DNA of 64,000 nt from Pseudisothecium myosuroides (lineage: Eukaryota > Streptophyta > Bryopsida > Hypnales > Lembophyllaceae). Below are positions 21,305 through 33,676 of the stretch, one piece after another. The position numbers and the translations under genes are program-made. The number at the start of each line of letters is the position of its first letter. Position 1 is the stretch's first letter. The notes below the pieces were generated by a model. It was not told where the DNA came from. It searched no databases and worked only from the letters and a program-made list of their open reading frames with translations. The stretch is from the NCBI GenBank assembly GCA_951799445.1, contig OX637297.1, positions 16,306,001 through 16,370,000 of the forward strand. Direction: 5' to 3'.

Positions 21305-22860
21305 GAGAGATCCGCCACAACGCCCTTCTCGCAGAGATCCTTAGTTAGTACTAGGAGCATTGCCTTCTACAAAGACCAAGTAAGCTCAGCATGCAGACAT
21401 GTAAATACAGAAAATGATGTCAATTCTTCGTGAGATCCCCCGATCGATATGCAATACAATAGAACCGCTAATTGAAAATACACACTAGGTAGTTATTTGA
21501 AGAACAGCGACTGAATGTCTTTTTGTTGCATAGTATAAGAAAATTAGCAATACTTCTACGGTGTCACTGCATTCCACAATACAGCACTAACAAGGGATTC
21601 ATATTTAGGTTTGCGTCAAATACAAAAAAAGGTTTAGGGTGACATACTAGAAGATCGAAAATACTCGAATAAAGCAAATTATGCAGTAGAAATTCGATTG
21701 CATTCGATTGAAGCAACAAAAATGTAGAGTACATAATCCGCCTAGAAATAATAATTTGACGCAAGGTAAAATGATCATGAGATCTCCCAATCAAGCTGAA
21801 GAGAGAGGACAAAATTATCAGTTTCAAATCTGTACTTTAGCAAACCGGAACTAGAGGAAAATTCCCAAACAAACTATAGAAGCACAACTACAACTTCACT
21901 GTCATCCGCAAGTACAAAAACAATATCATGGGACATTATGAGGACACAAATGAAATATCAATGTTCACACGTCACATCGAATCGTGCGATCTCCTGATGA
22001 AGCTTGCCGCATAGGATGATGACACCCACAGTGTTAAAATCTAATGAAGTGTTCAAAAAATTCCATTCTTCTGAGTAATATGATAAACAATTTCAAAACC
22101 AAATATAGACTGACGCTGCGAACCAAGAGTAAGAAAACAATTGTAAGTCTGGGTCATGCAACAGAGATGCATTCACATTAGATTCAAAAGACAAGGATAC
22201 ATGCCCATAAAAGTCCGATCTTCCGATAGAATCGACTTCCACGGTATACCATTAGATCTCTAGATGTTAATGCACGCGGATTAATAGTCAAGGTCGAGAT
22301 GATCCCTTTGAACTCATCATTATCTTAATGAAAGGCAATTTGGAGAAAAATGAATTTCACATTTACTACGAGGCTGTTTTCGTCAACTATGAACGTCTGA
22401 ATCAATGCCTCCTATAAACAGAGAATGTCCAGTATTTTGAAAATGCATTTACAATATTTACAATAAGTTCAAGAATTTTAAGCTACAAACAATAATATGC
22501 ACGCCAAAAGGAGATCATGAGATATCATGATGAAGTCCCTGAAGGAAGAAAAACCAAACCTAAACTACTCCCCTCAAAATGTCACACCTCGATTTGGTCA
22601 TTAGAGGAGACTTGGGCTTCTAAGAGCCCGTGAGTTCCCAGACTATGGGAACTCTACAGGAATGCTAGGACGTTGCCAAATGGCCAGTCTGACGTGGCCA
22701 AGCGACTGCCACGTCAATTTTAATTTTAATTATTTTAATTTTTTTTAATATTCTTTTAACATTTTAATAACTTTTTTTTTTGTTTTCTTAAATAATTTTT
22801 TTTTTTTGACAGCAGGGGCTGGTTTCCAGCATTGGGAATAGCCCTGAAACGGTCTTCCAG
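21305..22860. other. Non-coding stretch with scattered palindromes
   Basis: No supported gene. Palindromic GATC motifs lie near 21428, 21774, 21981 and 22514. T-rich runs occur at 22725-22806. It lies 3' of the FCP1-type pseudogene. Confidence 0.5.
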
Positions 22861-22875
22861 AGGCTCAGATCTCCT

Positions 22876-23495
22876 CTAATGCAACAGTATTGGCGGTTTC
22901 AAACCATTGTGGATCGGATGCTTCTTGACATACGCCGGCATAGCTTTCTGTGACTTAAAAAGACCTGCAAGCCAAGGACTGACCATCCCCAAAAGGTATT
23001 GGTCTTTCCAATCACCTTCATATTTGCGGGGGAAAATGGCGCTATGACAATCGTTCATGAGGTTTTTATATGGGTTGTCATCAATGAGGAGAACATTATC
23101 CTTTGACCTCAAACCCAGTAGAGTGGCGAAATGATTCAGATCCTTAAGGAAGTAGGGCCTGTCCAGGCGTTCGGGGTCTCTGTAGGACGATTTTGTGTAG
23201 TCTTCCTGCGTGAGAATAGGCACGTCCTTTGCCTTAGCAGATGTCCTCGGCAGCAGCTAATTCAATACAGACGTCACACTTGTCGATGTCATACTGTTCC
23301 AGAAAGCAATGTTTGCATTTCTGTGCACATAGTCAAGGACCTGACCAACATTTGGTCGAAGTTTTATGACGCGTCTGTTCAACTCATTGAATGACCTGTG
23401 CACAAGAATTCCATTAAGGTCAAGGATCACATAATACCGCCGCTTTTCTACCTTATTCAACGACTTCACCATCAGTTCAGCAGGCACTCGAAAAC
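22876..23495 (-). pseudogene. FCP1/NIF-type HAD domain exon
   Basis: The last exon begins after CTGCAG at 23496. It carries YYVILDLNGILVH, the HAD motif I in the D-x-N-G form common in a plant subfamily (classical FCP1 has D-x-D-G/E-T). It then has LRPNVGQVLDYVHRNANIAFW (motif II region) and NVLLIDDNPYKNLMNDCHSA (Asp-Asp motif III/IV). TAG at 23257-23259 interrupts it between the two halves; the frame resumes at once (LLPRTSAKAKDVPIL). The second motif-I acidic residue being Asn may mean weak or no phosphatase activity; that is inference. Confidence 0.75.
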
Positions 23496-23587
23496 CTGCA
23501 GAATATAAGCGAAGCACTGAGTAAGAGACCTGCCAATTCACGACTCGTTATCCTGTATATACATTGACAAAAATCCAGGCATGTTAC
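23496..23587 (-). other. 92-bp intron, phase 1, frame-preserving
   Basis: On the minus strand the donor is CACAG/GTAACAT and the acceptor is TATTCTGCAG/GTTTTCG. Splicing joins LRAPT to GFRVPAELM in one frame. The size and signals are typical of plant introns. Confidence 0.75.
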
Positions 23588-26500
23588 CTGTGGGAGCTCG
23601 GAGGCTACAAGCTGGTGACCCTCCCCCCCTCCTCTCGCCGCTCAATCGCCTTCTTTCCCTCTTGTCGCCGTTCATTGATCCTTCCCCCCTCCTCTCGACG
23701 ATCATTCGCCCCTTTCCTCTCTCGTCGCCGTTCATTGGTCCTCTTCCCCCCTCGTCACCACTCACTGATCTCGTCTCCCTCTCGTCGTTGCTCAAAGGCC
23801 CTTCCCTCCTTTTGTCAACGCCAATTGGCACTGTCTCCCACTTGTCGTCTATATCAGGTGGATCCCCTCCTTTGAGTCCTGCACGCGGGCCATCCTGAAA
23901 TATCCATTTAAAGACGGGCCTGTAAAGGAAACGATTCGCTCGCCTTATAGATTCCAAATTCCTTTTCTTGACTGTATCCAGACGCATCTTCCCATAGTGG
24001 TTTAGACTCGGTAAAGGACCAAATGCTCTCATACGATCCACAAGACAAAACTTCATTATGTCTTTGGCCTTGTAAGGTAAGGCCTCCAGCACTTCATCAA
24101 AATTGCACTCACTGTCATCAAGAACGACCTCGCTTGCAACCTCCAGTGGAACACTAGAGGCCAGTGAAGCAATGTCGACAATCCTCGCCCGCCCTATAAC
24201 AGGTTTACTCCGCCTTTCTACAACAGGTGTGGGACTCAAGGGGACCAAGTCAACAAGGGTGTCATTTTGTACATCAACCGTGATGCCCATCGACGAGAGC
24301 AATTGCTTTGGCACTGTTATGGGATCCCCTGACGAAGACAATGCAACCACTCCCTCCTAGTATTGAACCCCTTCACTCTCCGCCTGAATGCCATGTTGAA
24401 TTAAGACCACTAACTCATCAGCGATCGTGGAATCCCTCGATCCCTCAGGTCCTGGTGTCCTGTCGTGGTCATCCTTCCCTATGCTAGGTGTAAGGACAAT
24501 TTCCTTAGTCCGGACAGGTGATGCATGGATCATCATGGGACTTCCTGATGTAGGTCTTTCAGGGCCCCCCTCCACGTGTTTCCTCTCCGGAGTAGGTCTG
24601 GGGTCACCTTCCCTAATGTCGACATCAAATTCCTGTGTCATAGTGGGATCCCCTGATCCAAGTTGGCCATCGTCCCCCTTCGACTCTTTCCTCCCTTTGC
24701 TGAGCTCAACCACATCTTCCTGGCTGCTAGCCAGTGACTCTTTTGTCATTGTGGGATCCCCCGATGCTGCTCAGTGAGTGTCTCCTTGTGTACATTCTAT
24801 CCCCTAGGTTGGTAATACGAAGTCCGGCAGCTATCTGTCAGATCCTAAAGCACGAGGTGCCTGCGCATCCTCCTGTTGTGGCTAAGTCGACACGTCAAAC
24901 TTCGACGGTAACAGTCCCGAAGCACAAGTCAGAAGTGTGTCTACCGCAACTAGTGCTTCGGGATTAGGACTCCCAGTCGACTTCGCTGACGAGGGTTTGC
25001 GCTCCACCAACAACTTACTTGGATTCCTCTTCGAGGTCCCCCCCTTCTGCTTTTCCCTTCTGTCTTCTGCGCTCGCTTTGCCGCCTTCTTGCTCTCGGTA
25101 CCTTTTGTAGTTTCATGTTCCTTGACCGGCTTCTTACGCAGCTTCTTCTTGGATATCCTTCGGTCCACTAGTGGAATCCCTGAATTCACTTCGTCTGACA
25201 ACTCGCTAGATATTGGAATTATGATTTGTTCGGTTGGTAACGGCTTCAAAATATTGTCGTGCTGCTCGACCAATTCTGCCAGCTCCGCCTGTGCTGAATG
25301 AACTTCAGGAACTTCATCAGCATCCTCCGTTGTACTTCGCGGATCAATAAGTTGCTCTCGTCGAGGAGAGGAAGTCATAGATTTTGCCTGCGAAGAAGGC
25401 AATATCCCACCACATCTGAGTTGAGTTTGCCCTCCTTGAATCGCATATCACGAATGTACGCTGCCCAATGTTCAGAGATATCACAAAGGTTCAGCAAGTA
25501 ATGCACACTAACCTTAGTGTGCTCAACCGAACTTGTTCTTGTAACTTGTCTGTGTTCGGTGACGTCTTCAACTATAGCATCTTCATCATCACTCTCAACT
25601 TCCTCATCCTCGTGTTCGGCCTCAGCCAAAGAAAGGGGTGTCGCCTGTGCATGTTTGTCGTCCCAAATCTACTTGGCAAAGACCCGACTTTCCGTCTTAG
25701 CTTCTGCTGAATCTACAACTTCGAGCACTTTAACACCTTCCGAATATTGGAATACAACAACCGGAAATTAGTGTCATTCAAATCCTCGAAATCAAAATTG
25801 AGAATATTTGAAGAACAAAAGAAAAGAGAATAGTTGTAGTGCATACCAAGCCCAGATATGTGAACTTTGGACCCCCGTTGACATTGACAAAGACATAGTC
25901 ACTGCAAGCTAGTCCTTTGAATATAATCAACGCAGTATTGATCTTCAGATACGGCATCTGTTGCCGACGCCAGTAAGGGTAGTCATCCGGTATATCTTCT
26001 GCCTTGTACACTTGAGTGAGGCGATCCAATCCCAGGAAGAAACTTTTGAAGCAAGTCCACCGGCCGTGCTCTTTGCTGTGCCCAAAAATGAAGATAAGAA
26101 ATACATTGTACCCGTCTCCGGCTGGAGCTTGAGGGAAGAAGTCTTCGGGCCCAGCCATGTAGTTGACAACGTGCCAGTTCCACAACCTAGCTTTGACTTC
26201 CATCCTTCGTTTCTCTAGGTGAGCCACAATCATGTGGAACCCTTCGGCATCTGTGAGGAGAATGGCGGCAGAGCGGGCTACGACTGTCTGGTCCTGCGGG
26301 TCAATATACTCTAGAGCGTCAAACAGTCTCTTCAATTTTACGCTCTTCAAGAATCTTGGCGCGACACCCATAGGATGTTGTCTCGAACATGAACCAGATG
26401 TACAAGTGCGGCTTCTTCTTTCCCCTCCATGCTTTGACATCCGCTGCTGCCAAGGTGGCGCTGATTTCCTAGTTGCTTTTGTCCATGGTTTTACAGAGAT

Positions 26501-28298
26501 AGTGCGCTGAAAAACCATGTGCATTTGCCTACATCGATTCATCCTCCGCCGTCATCTTGAAATACGACTCCCACATATGGATCACCGACTGCGAGAGGTC
26601 AGTTGGGTCGCACGACTTATTCAGGTTTCTCGTTCGGTCCTGCAACCACTTTTTTCCAACAGGGGTTTCTATTGCCTTATTCACCCACATATCTACTTCC
26701 TCGTGAAGAATGTTCTTTGCCGTCACAAACTCAACCCACAAAAAATCCGGGTAAGGCTCATACTCCAACCTCCTCGTAGGCAGTAGATGACCCTTGTAAT
26801 GAAACAAGAGTTTGTTCTTCATCGCTCTGACCAGCCGAATTTTGGCACCTGCGTCAGCAAGAGAGACAATACATCTTTCGGGTGGAAGCACACTAGTAGG
26901 AACCAACTTGGATGTAACCCATTGCTTTTTTTTAAGAATCTTCATTCTAACTCTTGAATATAAGTTGAAATATGAATTTTTTTTGTAGAGCATTGTTTTC
27001 TAGTTATGGCTACATGACATAATGTAAAAAAAAATTAATTATGTTAAATTTTTAAGTATCAAAAGGACCAAAATGTAGCTGTAACCACTACTTAATTGGA
27101 TTCAATAAGGACCCATTATAGATGATTTAAAGACTATTTTAGATTAATAAACAACAATTTTTGGTAGAATATTGCAATAAAAATCTATTACAAATGACCT
27201 AAAGACTATTTTACATGAATTAGCGACAATTGTTTGGTGGAATATTCCATTAAGGACCTCTATAAGCACCTCAATAACGTCTACGAGTGGCTCCTATTAG
27301 TATGCTTCCACCCTTCCACCTCTCTGAGATTTCAACTTCACACTGGAGCTCTTCAAGCTAACGAGTTGGGCTTCCACTTGATCTGTAAGAAAATTGATGT
27401 TCTCCGGTCTAAGTCCATAAAGGGGCTTGAAGTCATTTGCTGCCAATGGTTTGCGATCCAACTTCCCGGTTACATTGACTAGGCCTGCCGCGTCAGGAAG
27501 TAGACCTTCCATGAATTTCTCTTCTATCTTGATCCATCTCTGAACATCAGCGTTGTTCTCCATGAAGAGTAGAGGGATTCTCAATTTGGTAATGTCTTTT
27601 GCCTTTGCTCCCACAAATATTGTTGCCACAGACGGGTAAAACGCCTGCCCAACAAAGGAGTTGCAGTCAGTACGTATAGCATAGACTAACCACGTGAAAC
27701 CGAAGAAGACCAATATACAGTCGTGCAATCCCACGATCTTTTAGTTACCACAACAGAGCGGACCATAGGAAAATGCAATTGTGTGATATCACAATGAGCC
27801 ACTATCTCCTACATCCACAATTTGAAAACATCATGTACTGAATTCCCGGCACAAGTAACTAAACTGACACCCTCTAGTATTTCATTGTGAGCAAGAGATT
27901 CACTTACTCAAGGCGTCCCGACACATGACGACAACGCTAATTTGCACACAAGAGAGATTGAATTATCCTCAAACTAGATAGCTGATTAACTGTAAAATTA
28001 CTATCTGCTGTGGTATCCCACGATGGATTGTTCACATGAACAATCTTCAATTGATGCGTCTGCATCTCTATTTTCTACCCACGCTAGGATTTCTCATCGT
28101 GATTTTCTATGACAGTTCAGTACTTGCATGCTCTAAGTGGTCTACTCATTGTTAAGTCTAGATCAGGTGCGATCTTCACTATCCTCCATCGGGGGATCCT
28201 ACAATGGGTTACTAATCCGCTGCTTGGGCTATGTCTAATATGTGGTCTGGGAGTGGTTTGAGTCTCCACATTTGCACGTTGAGGGATCCCGCGATGGG

Positions 28299-29133
28299 CC
28301 ACAAATTGAACTCTTCGTGAACTACATTAAGGTTAGCATTTTAGGGTCTACAGTTATGAACCGAGAAGTAAGATGCATGAAGAGAGCCTACAGTAGCAAG
28401 GAAGGCAAGTGCTAAATAGTCATTGTATCCATGTACTAGATTCATTTGACAAGCTTGAATGGTATCAATTCTTTCTAAGCCTAGAAGCTGAACTCTAGAG
28501 CAAATGCGCAGCTCTATGCAATCAGAAATCCAGAACAAAGAAGTAAATGAACCTCACTGATGGAGTCAGAACTACAAAATCAAAATGCTTGTTTGGAGGT
28601 TTGACTACAACAAACTAAGTTGTTGGATGAGCTGGGTGAAGTCCAACACCCTGTCCTTTTTCTCGCACACCGGATCCGGAAGCTTGCGCACCGCCTCCGC
28701 CAGGAAATGCTTCGCGCACTCCACCAAAAGCAAGCACTGTCGTTATCTGCGCACATACACACAGACTCCACCAACTAAATTTGAACACGCTCTTTGAATG
28801 TCCCCCAACGCACTCAGCTCTGCGCACAAAAGTTTAACGCTCTGCCAACAAAATTTGAACCAACCAGAGAACCTCCAGACAACCAAACTCACTCCAAATG
28901 CAAAGCTTTAGACAACCAAACTCACGAACTATAGCAACCTGAATGAACGTACAAAGAAGGAAGGCAAAGAAGCGCACGAAATTAACAAAACGGAGAATTA
29001 CATGACATCGGGAGAAAAGGGATGCAAGCAGACATCGTGGGGAGGAAAAGGAACCAGGAGGAGAGGAAACCGTCAGGGGAGTTTGTTGACGTGGCACTGT
29101 CAGGTGCAAGACGGTGGAGCTAATGACTGCCAA
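28299..29133. other. Non-coding stretch
   Basis: No supported gene. Several short frames overlap on both strands without protein-like features. Confidence 0.45.
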
Positions 29134-29166
29134 CCCTCCTCATGATTATTGACATCATGAGGAGGG
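29134..29166. repeat. Perfect 13-bp hairpin
   Basis: CCCTCCTCATGAT at 29134-29146 is followed after 7 bp by its exact inverse ATCATGAGGAGGG. It may be the end of an element or an isolated cruciform. Confidence 0.8.
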
Positions 29167-29202
29167 ATTGACTAGAAGTCTCAAGGTGAACCCTCACTCA
29201 TT

Positions 29203-29450
29203 ACACAAAATGGTGAAATTAGGTCGCACACTTGCACCTCACTAATTTCTTAACATTCAATAATTACTACATAAATTTTTTTTGTTTCTCTACAAGAATG
29301 CACTTTTCTTTATTTAAGTATTGTTGGTATTGGAACTCTTGAAACTCCATGTCTACAAATAAAAATAATTGTAGAAACGTTTATTCACGTGAATGGCTTA
29401 TAAAGTAACTTTGTTGAAATAAGGCAACCTAATTTCACTATTTTGTCTAC
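29203..29450. mobile_element. MITE-like inverted-repeat element, family copy 1
   Basis: The left end CAAAATGGTGAAATTAGGTC is mirrored by AACCTAATTTCACTATTTTG at the right. A second copy with the same ends lies at 33368-33622. The target duplication is not clear, so the superfamily is not assigned. Confidence 0.65.
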
Positions 29451-30963
29451 CTTCAATTAATTAGCACACTTACAAGAGGTAACTTCCTACTTTGCATCCA
29501 TAGTTACTTCCAAGTCTTCAACTCCTTTGTTAGTTATACACTTCAAATATCAAGACTCGAAATCAAGAAAAAAATGCAAAACAAAGACGGAATTAAATAT
29601 TAATGCCAAAAAAAATTAAATGTTTTCCTAAGTGAAATCAAAATAATAGAATATAATTCCAAAAATGATTCAATTTGTACATTAAACCTTCAATCATAAG
29701 GTCATACTATACTAGGGGTTGAACAATGTTAGGTAAAAAAATTACTAAAGTTTCTTTAAAGCCCTACTTCCCATGCAAAAACAAAAAAAACAAAAACAAA
29801 AATTTAATTAATAGAGCCCCTAAATTAGAATTCTTGAATTCAGGCACTACAAAAATACCTTGTCATACAACTTCACTCTTACTAGGAGTGACTACAGAAT
29901 CGGTTTTAAATAAATTTCAATTGACAACCTAGACTACAAGAAGCTTAATTATTTCTGTCATGACAAATGAAGAAATTGAACAATTTTTCACACACCGTCG
30001 ATCCACAAATAGTGCTATTAATAAATAAAATGAAACATACATGAATAATACATGTCGGTATGGAAAAAAAATGTACAAGTTGTAAATACTCCCCTCATGA
30101 AGTGAAGAGTCATGAGCGAGAAAAGTCTATGCTATGTTTTCCCAAACTTACCACGTAACCTAAAAAGGTCCCCTCAGTCCTATAGTTCAAAGACCTCTCA
30201 TTCCATAAATCATGCATAATTTTATACAAGTTAATTTGAACAAAAAAATGTAGAAGAAAGTTTTAAATATTTTGCCCATGCAATCATTAGTTACGAATCA
30301 TGAGCGGTTTAATTTCATGGATTGCTACATTGATTTCTAGGTTTAACTTTGGTTTTGATGATTATTTTTTCTTTACAATCCACTAAATATACCTTTAACA
30401 TAATGAACTTTGATTTCTAGTTTGCACTTGTGTCATTTTTCTAAAAAATGATTAGTTCAGATTATTTAATTAAATAGAAATGACTGTTACATAAGTACAG
30501 GGGACATTGTTGATGTCCTATATACTTCTTCCTCATTCATCTCTTGGGCAATCATTTTGATGTATACAATCAACATGACTGGCAACTGTGTGATGAAGAA
30601 ATAATATCTAAATTATCTTATGTATTCCATATTAATTGTCTTGCAATCAAAGAATAGATGTAGACAAGAGCGTGATTGCCCGAAATTTTTTGGGCATCCT
30701 AGGTATATATCTATTTAATTAACTTGTATTTTGGAGCATATCTGGAGACAGTTCTCCAAAGTACGTGACCAAGCCCAGCCGCCCATGATCTTGGGTTTAC
30801 TTGCAAAAAATAGAAATAAAAAAAAACAATGTCAAACAAAGGACATTAAAAAATGATCTTCAATTTATGAAACAAATAATATTAAGTTACAACTTAAATT
30901 TTTTGTTTTTGAATCAACGTGTAATATATATCGCAATTTTGGAAAACGTACCATGAACTTTTC

Positions 30964-30985
30964 CCGCTCATGACTTCATGAGCGG
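30964..30985. repeat. Palindrome CCGCTCATGA-CT-TCATGAGCGG
   Basis: Perfect 10-bp arms with a 2-bp centre. Half-copies (ATCATGAGCGG, GTCATGAGCG) lie near 30110 and 30297. Confidence 0.8.
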
Positions 30986-30995
30986 AGTATTAAGA

Positions 30996-31400
30996 ACATT
31001 TTTAAAATGAAGCCATTCAATGGCAGGGCCCATTTCATTCCCAATTTTTTTTTATTTCACATCAAGATGAATTTTGCAATGGGCAAGAAGTGAAAATAGT
31101 GGTGGAATTTAAATCTTAGGAGCAATTACGACTTCCACAATAGAATTTTATGCATGCATGTATGAAATTCCATGACATTTTTAAGATGAAGGCATTCAAT
31201 GGCAGGGTCCATTTCATTTGTGATTTTTTTTATTTCGTGTGAATTAGAATTTTTCAACGGGCAAGACTAGAAAATAGTGGTGGATTGAATCTAAAGCTGG
31301 AGCAATTACATCTTCCTAAATCAAATTTTACGCATGCATGAATGAAATTTCATGACATTTTTAATATTATTTAAGCCGTTCAAAGCCATCACGCATTTCT
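30996..31400. repeat. Direct tandem repeat, about 179-bp unit, 2.3 copies
   Basis: ACATTTTTAAAATGAAG at 30996, ACATTTTTAAGATGAAG at 31175 and ACATTTTTAATATTA at 31355 start successive units, each with ATTCAATGGCAGGG or a decayed form and GCATGCATG. Divergence is moderate. Confidence 0.85.
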
Positions 31401-31703
31401 TTCCCGATTTTTTTCGAAAAGTCGGTGGAAATTATTCAAATAACAATTACGTTCATCGTAGTCAAATAATGATGTAGATGTATACCACATACGATCATTT
31501 CAAAAATCCAGATGAAGATTGCATGACATACAATATTCTCATGAATGACATGATTCCATGTTTAAGCATTCACCACCTGTCAAAATGCATTAATAAATTT
31601 GAAAGCATTTAACTCATTAAATCATTCAAATCGAGATTTAAGATACAAAATAATGGTTCAGTTTGTTCTTCATTCTATCATGATTGTACATCCAAAGTCT
31701 TTC

Positions 31704-31865
31704 ACAAGGGTCTTTTTTTGCGTTTCCCTCTCTCACTTTCCCTTGTGTAAATAGCAATCTTATGACTTTTCCTTGTGTCAACGGATTGTGACACAAGGAC
31801 AAGTCATTGGATTGCTATTTACGTAGGGAAAAATGAAAGAGGGAAATGCAAAAAAGCCCCTGGTG
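31704..31865. mobile_element. Foldback element, about 160 bp
   Basis: The left arm (AGGGTCTTTTTTTGCGTTTC ... TTTTCCTTGTGTCA) is mirrored by TGACACAAGGACAAG ... GAAATGCAAAAAAGCCCCTG. The arms pair along almost their whole length around ACGGATTG. The ends (CAAGGGTC / CAGGGGC) resemble hAT-type ends. A target duplication is not certain. Confidence 0.75.
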
Positions 31866-32111
31866 CTTTATTTAGAAATTCCTAGATGAAATAAAAATTG
31901 TGTCAATCATTGTTTAATCCGTAAAGTCCCATATGAAACCGTTGGATGTTGTACTACATAACAAAAATATAAAAAATCAATTCGTTAACTGACATTTTTA
32001 ATTAGCAATATTGAGTTAGATTGAATTTTAAATTTATATGTTCCCTGTCTGAGATGACGTAAACTTAATTGAGGAAAAAATTGGAAACAAATAATTAGCT
32101 TCATTTTCACT

Positions 32112-32340
32112 TTTCAGAATACCCTAAACCCGTAAACCCGTAAACCATGAACTGCACACCCTGAAAACGTTAATCTAAAACGTTGCCACTGTATACCCTA
32201 CACCCTATTAAACCCTGAAACCCTGAAACCCTGAACCCTGAAATCCTAAGCCATGACCTTGAAACCGTGAACACTACACTACAACGTGTATCCTAAACCC
32301 TATGATTGTGGACTGTAGACCCTAAGATTGCATTCATTGG
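32112..32340. repeat. Degenerate telomere-like repeats
   Basis: Many imperfect CCCTAAA, CCCTGAA and CCCGTAAA units (for example ACCCTGAAACCCTGAAACCC). They resemble the plant telomere repeat CCCTAAA, but the frequent G points to an interstitial, decayed array or a low-complexity repeat. A shorter similar run lies at 44930-44980. Confidence 0.7.
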
Positions 32341-33367
32341 AATAGAAAATAACAAATATGAACATTTGAGAGTTCAAATTTTTTTTTTATTCTTTTTGTA
32401 AGTGAGGTGTTCCACATGTTTCAGGTGCTCAAGTTTGTAGGTTCACGAGATTTTGTACGGTTCGTCTCTGTAGGATATGTATAATCAGGTCGTGTAGGGG
32501 AAGAACTCTGAGTATTGATCGGAGAAGCATGTGACATTTGAGGAAGTGAAAGTCCTCACAGTTTGATGCGCTTTGGTCAAAGCATCATTGACTCCTAGAA
32601 AACGGTGCAACGATACCATCCTTGAATGCGGCAAATTTCAAAATGTCAGTGAAGAATCGGAATTTCAGTGAAGCCTGGATTTGCGAAGTTCCAGTCAAAA
32701 AGTCAAGAGCCCCACGCCCTCCCTCCTTGTAGTTGGAGATGCGCGGAATTCGAGAATGCAATCAACTTCCAAAGTGAAGGACCGCACATAACCCCTAACC
32801 GTTGTTGATTGTGGCACGGCATTCAAGAACGCATCCAACATTCGAAATCAAGGAGCACTTGGTCATTTCAAAATTCGCGGCGGGAATTCAGAGCTGAAGA
32901 ATTCCAACTAGCCACCTAGTTTATCACCCGAAAAGAACCTGGAGCTTGCTCTTTTTGTTTGCACATGTGAACAGGCAAAGCAGGCTGCGGAGTGGCGAGT
33001 AGGTGTCTACCGGCGTTGGCGACAGAGTGGGCGTGGAGGCGCATGAAGTTGTGACCGAGCCAGTTGCTGCAAGGTAAGAATGCATCCCTTGCAAGTGTTA
33101 TGCAATTCCGAATGTCGAGGATTTTATAGTCGACTTGACGCCACTGCACTTTGTTAAAAACTGAGGATGTCGTAGATTGAGAGTGATAAGGAGTCTGACT
33201 GCGATAATTTGCTTCGCGCATTGGTTTTATTTTGCGAAAAACTCACATGCTTAAAGGATCACCATGCTGTGGTGACATTGAGGTTCCCTTTGAAACGTGG
33301 GATGGTACTGCTCTAAGGGCAAGTTGACATGTGAGCCGTGTACGTGGATGACAACCAATTAGAACAT

Positions 33368-33622
33368 CTACATAAAATAGTGAAATTAGGTTGCGTTAAG
33401 AATTAGGGGACCTTACATCAAGAAAATCATTGTACAAGCCATCAAATTCAACAAATACTTCTAAAAAAGCTACCTATTGTACACATGGAGGTTCAGGATT
33501 CTAAATTACAGAAAAATCCACTTTAAAAGTAGAGAATTTTTGTACAGTAACTGAGAATATTTATAGAGTGTCGAATGTCAAGAAACTAGTGACGGGAAAC
33601 CTAATTTCACTATCTTCTGTAG
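33368..33622. mobile_element. MITE-like inverted-repeat element, family copy 2
   Basis: Ends CTACATAAAATAGTGAAATT and its inverse AATTTCACTATCTTCTGTAG match those of the copy at 29203-29450. The interiors differ considerably. Confidence 0.65.
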
Positions 33623-33676
33623 ATACGTTGGTCTACGTTAGGAGAATACGTGTATATATCCAACGTATGTAATCAT

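Larger units (their letters stand above)
22876..27734 (-). pseudogene. Multi-exon gene ending in an FCP1/NIF-type HAD phosphatase domain
   Basis: Coding blocks run on the minus strand in order: 27734-27297, 26993-26529, 26542-25778, about 25760-25375, 25402-24950, 24749-23588 and 23495-22876. The N-terminal blocks are unknown but protein-like (LEYIDPQDQTVVARSAAILL; WNWHVVNYMAGPEDFFP). The middle is acidic and Lys-rich, with Gly-Asp-Pro and NGDERG-type repeats. The C-terminus is an FCP1/NIF HAD domain. A 92-bp GT-AG phase-1 intron (23496-23587) joins the last blocks exactly in frame, strong evidence for a real gene. In-frame TAG codons at 25669, 24357 and 23257 break it; each can come from CAG. 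Frame changes near 26.5 kb may be introns or indels. The exon model is uncertain except for the last intron. Confidence 0.6.
20235..28298. repeat. Interspersed palindrome family ATCGTGGGATCCCACGAT, left cluster
   Basis: About 15 copies of an 18-20 bp palindrome centred on GATC, variably diverged: near 20235, 20318, 21428, 21774, 21981, 22514, 24318, 24530, 24640, 24749, 27725, 27780, 28010, 28188 and 28279. The core is GGGATCYC flanked by ATCG or CGAT. Inside the FCP1-type gene some copies are translated (SSGDPITV, GSGDPTMT, TSGSPMM). A second cluster lies at 33.7-41 kb. Confidence 0.75.
29451..33367. other. AT-rich non-coding stretch
   Basis: No supported gene over nearly 4 kb. It holds a 22-bp palindrome at 30964, a 179-bp tandem repeat, a foldback element at 31.7 kb and telomere-like repeats at 32.1 kb, each listed separately. 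A minus-strand frame at 32916-33221 has no recognisable features. Confidence 0.55.
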
